From contig DATILI010000249.1 in the NCBI GenBank assembly GCA_035476635.1, positions 1 to 64,000 on the forward strand: 64,000 nt of DNA, read 5' to 3'. This DNA comes from DATILI01 sp035476635 (GTDB lineage: Bacteria; Pseudomonadota; Gammaproteobacteria; Burkholderiales; Burkholderiaceae_C). Both the position numbers and the translations under genes were made by a program. The notes beneath the pieces are model-generated. The model had not been told where the DNA came from and did not search any database. It saw nothing but the letters and a program-made list of their open reading frames with translations. Shown piece after piece: positions 59,276-64,000 of this stretch (positions are counted from its first letter, which is position 1; every line of letters begins with the position of its first letter).

Positions 59276-60481
59276 ATGAGCGCAGTGACCGCAACCGCCG
59301 TACCGATTCCCAACTTGGCCAGCCAGGACACCTTCGTGCCCGGCGTGCCGCACGAAGCCTTCGATGCCCTGCGCGCCATGCCCGGCCTTTACTGGCAGCC
59401 GGCAGAGCGGGGCACGCCCAACGGCGGCTTCTGGGCCGTGACGCGGGCCAAGGATGTCGCGGCGGTCGAGAGCGACCCGGCGACCTTCACGTCGAACTTC
59501 GGGCCTTACTTCCCCTTGCCGGGCAATAATCCCGAGAATATCCTGTGGAACGACCCGCCCAAACACGGCGAGTTGCGCCGCGCGGTGGCGAAGACTTTCG
59601 GCCCGCGGGTGGTGGCCAATTTCGACGCCTGGGTGCGGCCTATCGTCGTCGAGGCGCTGGAAGCCTACGTCGCGAAGGGCGGTGGTGATTTCGTGCCCGA
59701 CGTGGCGGCGATGATCCCATCGCGCGTGATGGCCCGGGTGATCGGCGTGCCGCGCAACGAGGAACTGCGCGTGGTGAAGTGGACGTTCGACGTGTTCGCC
59801 GCCATGCAGGTGCCCGACGGTGGCAAGACCTTCTGGGCGGTCAACAACCCCATTCGCGACTACATGTGGGAGTTGCGCTCCGCCAAGCTGCGCGAGCCGA
59901 GGGATGACATGGCCACCGCCCTGGCGCAGGCGCATGAACGCGGCGAGTTGAGCGAGGCGGAGTACCGCTCGTTCACCAGCGTGCTGCTGCTGGCCGGCTT
60001 CGAGACCACGCACACGGCCATGGCCCAGGCGATGCGGATGATCGCGGAAGACGAGGCGATCGCTCGCATGACCGATGAAGCCGTCGCCGGCGGAACGATC
60101 GATGCACTGACCGACGAGTTCCTGCGCTACATCACGCCTGCCATGAACATGGCCCGGGTGGCGACGAAGGACCTGGAGTTCGCCGGCACGAAGATCCGCC
60201 AGGGCGACGCGATGCAGTTGTACTTCGTGGCGGCCAACCGCGACCCCGAGATCTTCGAAGACCCGCATCGCTTCAATCCGGCGCGCCCGCGCAAGAACCA
60301 CATGGCGTTCGGCGGCGGCTGCCATGCCTGCCTGGGCGCGCCGCTCGCCAAGCTGGAGATGCGGATCCTGTTCGAGGAGATGCATCGGCTTGGCATTCGC
60401 CTGCGGCCGGACGGCGAGCCCGTGCGGGGCCGCAACACGATGATCAATCAGTTGATGTCGCTGCCGCTGGCAGTCGCCTGA
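59276..60481 (+). CDS. Cytochrome P450, soluble bacterial class I
   Basis: A 401-residue P450. The oxygen-activation helix is A240-G-F-E-T-T245, the ExxR pair is E281/R284, and the haem loop FGGGCHACLG (345-354) has proximal Cys352. The N-terminal start VPHEAFDALRAMPGLYWQP is typical of the group that holds CYP108, CYP124 and CYP125, whose known substrates are terpenes, methyl-branched lipids and sterol side chains. Ferredoxin and reductase in the same operon complete the electron chain. AGGAGA precedes the ATG. The substrate cannot be read from the sequence. Confidence 0.94.
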   Translation: MSAVTATAVPIPNLASQDTFVPGVPHEAFDALRAMPGLYWQPAERGTPNGGFWAVTRAKDVAAVESDPATFTSNFGPYFPLPGNNPENILWNDPPKHGELRRAVAKTFGPRVVANFDAWVRPIVVEALEAYVAKGGGDFVPDVAAMIPSRVMARVIGVPRNEELRVVKWTFDVFAAMQVPDGGKTFWAVNNPIRDYMWELRSAKLREPRDDMATALAQAHERGELSEAEYRSFTSVLLLAGFETTHTAMAQAMRMIAEDEAIARMTDEAVAGGTIDALTDEFLRYITPAMNMARVATKDLEFAGTKIRQGDAMQLYFVAANRDPEIFEDPHRFNPARPRKNHMAFGGGCHACLGAPLAKLEMRILFEEMHRLGIRLRPDGEPVRGRNTMINQLMSLPLAVA

Positions 60482-60484
60482 GCC

Positions 60485-61342
60485 ATGAAAACTCTCGACA
60501 ACGCGGTGGTCGTCGTCACTGGCGGAGCCACCGGTATCGGTCGCGCGCTTGCGATCGAGGCAGCGGCCCGCGGGGCGGCGGTGCTCATTGGCGACGTGCA
60601 GGACGCCCAGTCCACGGTGGACGCGATCACCGCCACGGGCGGCCGGGCCGAATGGCGCCCTTGCGACATGACGGTGTACCCGGACGTTGCCGCCCTGGCG
60701 GCGTATGCGGTGGAACGATTCGGCGGCGTCAACGTGCTGTGCAACAACGCCGGCCGCGGCGTGCCGGGCGCCCTTCATGTCACGGACCCCGCTGTCGCCC
60801 GCCAGGTGTTCGACCTCAATGTGCTGGGCCTCTTCCACGGCATCCACGCCTTCACGCCGCACCTCCAGGCGGCTGCAATGGCCGGCCAGCCCGCGTTCAT
60901 CCTGAACACCGGGTCCGAGCACTCGCTGGGTGTGCCGCCCCATGTCGGGCCGATGAGCGTGTACACGGCCAGCAAGTTCGCGGCCCTGGGCCTGACGGAA
61001 ACGGCGGCGCGGGATCTCGCTGCGCTCGGCATCCAGGTGTCGTTGCTGGCCCCGGGATGGGTGCGCACCGAGCGCGTGTCGGCCCTGATGGAAACCTCCG
61101 CCGAAGCGGCCGCCCGCATCGAGCCCTATGCGCAGGAGTCCGCGCAGGTCGCCGCCAGGGCGTTCGACGGCCTGGCGGCCGGGCACCGGGTCATTGCGAC
61201 CAATCCCGCCAGCCGGGAGTTCGCGATGGCGCACGCCCGCCAGCTGATGGCAGAGGTGCAGCGCCTGCCGCAGTTGGCGGAGCATGAACACGCGTCGACC
61301 GCCGGCGGGGCCCGCTGCCCCTTCATGCACGGCAACACCTGA
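60485..61342 (+). CDS. Short-chain dehydrogenase/reductase
   Basis: A 285-residue classical SDR: VVVTGGATGIGRALAIEAA (NAD(P) loop), LCNNAGRG, and YTASKFAALG with catalytic Tyr/Lys (about 160). It follows the P450 gene by 3 nt, so a role in oxidising the P450's alcohol product is likely. The C-terminal 30 residues include a Cys/His-containing tail (ARCPFMHGN) of unknown purpose. Confidence 0.92.
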   Translation: MKTLDNAVVVVTGGATGIGRALAIEAAARGAAVLIGDVQDAQSTVDAITATGGRAEWRPCDMTVYPDVAALAAYAVERFGGVNVLCNNAGRGVPGALHVTDPAVARQVFDLNVLGLFHGIHAFTPHLQAAAMAGQPAFILNTGSEHSLGVPPHVGPMSVYTASKFAALGLTETAARDLAALGIQVSLLAPGWVRTERVSALMETSAEAAARIEPYAQESAQVAARAFDGLAAGHRVIATNPASREFAMAHARQLMAEVQRLPQLAEHEHASTAGGARCPFMHGNT

Positions 61343-62191
61343 ATGGACAAGCAAATGAACAAGACCTGGCTGATCACCGGAACCAGCGGCGGCTTCGGGC
61401 GCGCCCTGGCGGAACAGCTCCTCGCCCGCGGTGACCGGGTGGCTGCCACCACGCGCAAGCTGAGCTCGCTTGACGAGCTGGCAGCCCGCTTCGGCGACCG
61501 CCTCTGGCGCAGCGAACTCGATATCACCCACAACGCCGCCATCGTCGGCGTTGTGGGTAAGGCATTTGCCGATTTTGGCCGCATCGACGCGGTCGTGAGC
61601 AACGCGGGCTACGGCCTCTTCGGCGCGGCCGAAGAGGTCAGCGACGAGCAACTGGTGCGCCAGCTCGATGTGAACCTGCTGGGCTCGATGCGGCTGGTGC
61701 GGGCGGTGCTGCCCCATCTGCGCAAGCAAGGCGGCGGGCGCATTTTGCAGGTGTCCAGTGTGGGTGGGCAGGTCGCCTACCCCACCCTGGGTGTGTATCA
61801 CGCCAGCAAGTGGGGCATCGAGGGCTTCATCGAAGCCCTCATTCCCGAGGTGGCGCCTTTCGGCATCCAGGCCACGCTGGTGGAGCCGGGCGGCGCGCGC
61901 ACGGACTGGGCAGGGGCCAACGCCGAGCGCGCGCAGCCATTGCCCGCCTACGAAGAATCCACCGTGGGCGCGATGCGCCGGCGCATGGCTGCAGCAGGCC
62001 TGCAGGCCTTCCGCGGCGACCCGCAGAAAATGGCGAAGGCCATGATCGCATGTGCGGACGAGCCGCAGGCGCCGCGCCGCCTGGCCCTGGGGAGCGACGC
62101 CTACGAAGCCCTTCATTCGACCCTGAATGCGCGCCTCGCCGCGCTCGAGATCCAGAAAACCATCGCGCTGTCCACCGACGTGGACGCCTAG
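61343..62191 (+). CDS. Short-chain dehydrogenase/reductase
   Basis: A 282-residue SDR of the group often labelled 3-oxoacyl reductase-like or retinol-dehydrogenase-like. LITGTSGGFGRALAEQLL binds the cofactor, VVSNAGYG is the NNAG-like motif and YHASKWGIEG holds Tyr/Lys (about 150). It starts right after the previous gene's stop; a second ATG at 61355 fits homology as well. A perfect 13-bp inverted repeat lies inside its coding sequence at 61526-61558. Confidence 0.9.
   Translation: MDKQMNKTWLITGTSGGFGRALAEQLLARGDRVAATTRKLSSLDELAARFGDRLWRSELDITHNAAIVGVVGKAFADFGRIDAVVSNAGYGLFGAAEEVSDEQLVRQLDVNLLGSMRLVRAVLPHLRKQGGGRILQVSSVGGQVAYPTLGVYHASKWGIEGFIEALIPEVAPFGIQATLVEPGGARTDWAGANAERAQPLPAYEESTVGAMRRRMAAAGLQAFRGDPQKMAKAMIACADEPQAPRRLALGSDAYEALHSTLNARLAALEIQKTIALSTDVDA
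61526..61558. repeat. Perfect 13-bp inverted repeat within an SDR gene
   Basis: ACCCACAACGCCG and its exact complement flank a 7-nt spacer, encoding part of HNAAIVGVVGKAF. The stem is GC-rich and strong enough to form in mRNA. There is no U-tract, so it is not a simple terminator. Confidence 0.65.
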
Positions 62192-62230
62192 GCGCACCCG
62201 AACACCAATACACATCAACAAGGAGACAAG

Positions 62231-63433
62231 ATGAGCATTACACGATTCGCGGCCTCGGCCGCGATCCTGGCCCTGGCTGCCCACACGACAGCTTTCGCGC
62301 AGAAGAAGTACGACGCCGGGGCGTCGGACACCGAGATCAGGATCGGCAACACCGCTCCCTACTCCGGTGCGCTCTCCAACGCCAGCTCCGGCCCGAAGGC
62401 GATGAAGGCGTACTTCGACAAAATCAACGACGAAGGCGGCATCAACGGCCGCAAGATCGTCTTCGTGTCGCTGGACGACGGCTACAACCCGCCCAAGACG
62501 GTGGAGCAGACCCGCAAGCTGGTCGAGCAGGAGCAGGTGCTGACGATCGTGGCGTCGATCGGCAGCCCGACCAGCGCAGCCGTGCAGAAGTACATGAACG
62601 CTAAGAAGGTGCCGCAGCTGTTCGTCGCCTCCGGCACGCGCAAGTGGGGCGACCCGAAGGCATTCCCCTATTCGATGGGCTTCACGCCCAACTACTACAG
62701 CGAGGCCCGTATCTTCGCCCAGTACATCCTGGAGAACAAGCCGGCCGCGAAGATCGCCGTGTTCCACCAGAACGATGACGCGGGTAAGGAATTCCTGGCC
62801 GGCCTGGAAGACGGGCTGGGTGCGAAGGCCAAGTCCATGATCGTGGCGCGCGCCAGCTACGAGTTCACCGATCCGACGATCGACAGTCAGATCATCGCCT
62901 TGAAAGGGTCGGGGGCAGACACGCTGCTGAACGCCTCCTTTGGCAAGTTCGCGGCCCAGGCCATCCGCAAGACGTCGGAACTGGGCTGGAAACCCAGCCA
63001 CTACCTGATCAACGCCTCCAGCACGATCGGCGGCGTGCTGGCGCCCGCCGGCCTGGACAACGCCGTCGGCGTCCTCAGCGCGAACTTCTTCCGGGATGCT
63101 TCCGATCCGCAGTGGCAGAAGGGCAAGGAATACGAAGACTTCATGGCGTGGGCGCGCAAGTACAACCCCAACGCCGACCTGAAGGATTGGCTGGTGGTCT
63201 GGGGTTACACCGTCGCGCAGGCCACGGCGCAGGTGATCCGCCAGGCGGGCGACAACCTGACGCACGAGAACATCATGAAGCAGGCCGCCAGCCTCGACTT
63301 CACCCCGCCTATGCTGCTGCCGGGCATCAACGTGAAGACCGCCGACGACGACTACTTCCCGCTCGAGCGCATGAAGCTGATGCGCTTCAACGGCACCTAT
63401 TGGGAGCTGTTCGGCAAGGTCTACGGCCGCTGA
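62231..63433 (+). CDS. LivK-type ABC transporter substrate-binding protein
   Basis: A 400-residue periplasmic binding protein of the branched-chain amino acid/aromatic acid family. It has a signal peptide (about 1-23, ending TTAFAQ), then EIRIGNTAPYSGALSNASSGPKAMKAYFDKIN. The length and the DDGYNPPKTVEQTRKLVEQEQVL segment match receptors found in hydrocarbon- and aromatic-acid-degradation clusters. AAGGAGA precedes the ATG. The permease and ATPase genes are not in the window and may lie beyond its right edge. Confidence 0.93.
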   Translation: MSITRFAASAAILALAAHTTAFAQKKYDAGASDTEIRIGNTAPYSGALSNASSGPKAMKAYFDKINDEGGINGRKIVFVSLDDGYNPPKTVEQTRKLVEQEQVLTIVASIGSPTSAAVQKYMNAKKVPQLFVASGTRKWGDPKAFPYSMGFTPNYYSEARIFAQYILENKPAAKIAVFHQNDDAGKEFLAGLEDGLGAKAKSMIVARASYEFTDPTIDSQIIALKGSGADTLLNASFGKFAAQAIRKTSELGWKPSHYLINASSTIGGVLAPAGLDNAVGVLSANFFRDASDPQWQKGKEYEDFMAWARKYNPNADLKDWLVVWGYTVAQATAQVIRQAGDNLTHENIMKQAASLDFTPPMLLPGINVKTADDDYFPLERMKLMRFNGTYWELFGKVYGR

Positions 63434-63453
63434 CGCGCCGGGCCGCGAACGCC

Positions 63454-64000
63454 GTGAATCGCAGCGTGCACGTGGTCGGCGTGGGGCGGGGTCCGTTCAT
63501 CGCCCCGCAGCCGGACACCAGTGCGGCCGTGTTGGGTGCGCAGGCCGCCAGCGCGGCGCTCTCCAATGCGTCGCTGAACGGCAATCTGGTGCATCACGCG
63601 TTCGCGGCGTCGGCGAACCAGGGCCCGGAATGGGCTTACGCGGCGATCTGTGCCGCGGAGATGTCCGGCATTCCTGGTTTCAGGGTGAGCATGGACGATA
63701 CTGGCGGTGCCCAGGCGCTGTACCGGGCACGTGAGGCGGTCGCTAACGGGGCGCTGGAGTGCGCGCTCGTCCTGGGGGTGCATGCGGGTGCGGCTTGTTC
63801 GAAGCCATCCGGGGCGCACGCCGAAGCTCCGGCACGCGCCGCACGGGCCTACATGAGTCTGCATGGGATGCGCAGGGAAACGTTCGCGCGCATCGCGATC
63901 AAGGCCCGGCAGCATGCCGCGCGCAATCCGCTTGCGCCGCAGCGGTGTACGGTGGGCACGACGGGTGTCATGGATTCGCCAGCACTCTCGGAGCCGATCG
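63454..64000 (+). CDS. Thiolase-fold Ltp-like protein (3' truncated by window edge)
   Basis: The first 182 codons of a thiolase-superfamily protein, read from GTG 63454 (VNRSVHVVGVGRGPFIAPQP). There is no ATG start. At the nucleophile position it reads VSMDDTGGAQALYRAREAV, with no Cys. The region LVLGVHAG, then MRRETFARIAIKARQHAARNP, matches the Ltp/SCP-x plan seen at 23438 and 37314. It would be the fourth Cys-less Ltp-like protein in the window; whether a DUF35 partner follows lies outside it. Confidence 0.78.
   Translation, partial: MNRSVHVVGVGRGPFIAPQPDTSAAVLGAQAASAALSNASLNGNLVHHAFAASANQGPEWAYAAICAAEMSGIPGFRVSMDDTGGAQALYRAREAVANGALECALVLGVHAGAACSKPSGAHAEAPARAARAYMSLHGMRRETFARIAIKARQHAARNPLAPQRCTVGTTGVMDSPALSEPI

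Noticed and set aside
58907..63265. A 1452-codon open frame on the minus strand
   Set aside because: It lies antisense to aldehyde dehydrogenase, P450, SDR and LivK genes that all have clear motifs. Its product is His/Arg/Gly-rich with no recognisable domain. Long antisense frames are expected in GC-rich codon-biased DNA.
1..64000. CRISPR arrays, tRNA/rRNA genes, prophage or intact insertion sequences
   Set aside because: No regularly spaced repeats, cloverleaf-like sequences, integrase or transposase frames were seen. The rearrangements at 25.0, 42.5 and 47.5 kb have no recognisable mobile-element ends.

Overview
The window is high-GC chromosomal DNA from a proteobacterium. Orphan Bug-family (TctC-like) binding proteins, a tannase-family esterase, LivK-type ABC receptors and dense CoA-ligase/acyl-CoA dehydrogenase (ACAD)/thiolase clusters point to a betaproteobacterium of the Burkholderiales (Comamonadaceae/Alcaligenaceae-like). 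That placement is inferred from gene content only. I saw no rRNA, tRNA, CRISPR array or intact insertion sequence. Almost every base is coding and many genes overlap by 4 nt (ATGA or GTGA).

Region 1 (1-22.3 kb) handles plant glycosides and sugars. It holds the 3' part of a tannase/feruloyl-esterase, a GH78 alpha-L-rhamnosidase, an MFS sugar transporter, an ACAD and an SMP-30 lactonase. A TonB energy-transduction set follows (tonB, two exbD, exbB, plus a divergent second TonB-like protein). A five-gene minus-strand operon then encodes rhamnose catabolism (aldolase/dehydrogenase fusion, isomerase, kinase) and two esterase-type hydrolases, with LysR and AraC regulators and a second beta-lactamase-fold hydrolase nearby. 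Together these could de-esterify acylated rhamnosides, release rhamnose and burn it to lactate and DHAP.

Region 2 (22.3-42.2 kb) is CoA-thioester catabolism. A hydratase / Ltp-type thiolase-like / DUF35 set is followed by a nitroreductase. Next come a MarR regulator divergent from a feruloyl-CoA synthetase-like ligase, a classical thiolase and a FadN-type dehydrogenase/hydratase, which suggests beta-oxidative side-chain shortening of hydroxycinnamates. A ten-gene plus-strand run follows: Bug receptor, ACAD, alpha-methylacyl-CoA racemase, SDR, hydratase, DUF35, Ltp, ACAD, CoA ligase and nitronate monooxygenase-like flavoprotein. It looks built for a methyl-branched acid.

Region 3 (42.2-64 kb) starts with a scarred copy of the 22.3 kb promoter fused to a CoA ligase and ACAD. 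It continues with TetR/ALDH, a tightly coupled Ltp-DUF35-hydratase-CoA-transferase-CoA-transferase operon, LysR, a Bug receptor and a PrpF isomerase. It ends with a class I P450 system (ferredoxin, reductase, aldehyde dehydrogenase, P450), two SDRs, a LivK receptor and the start of a fourth Ltp-like protein. The reading is P450 hydroxylation, oxidation to an acid, CoA activation, beta-oxidation and retro-aldol cleavage of an isoprenoid, steroid-side-chain or alkylphenyl-type substrate. The substrate itself cannot be read from the sequence.

The most novel observations are these. (i) A 21-nt element, CCTC-N5-TTTSTATTGGAC, lies upstream of four separate transcription units and may define an undescribed regulon. 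(ii) The 22.3 kb and 42.2 kb loci carry complementary deletion scars of one ancestral operon. (iii) Three Ltp/DUF35 pairs plus a fourth Ltp-like protein all lack the thiolase cysteine. (iv) Two adjacent CoA-transferases both lack the family's catalytic Asp. (v) A roughly 22-bp hairpin lies at the end of the feruloyl-CoA synthetase gene.
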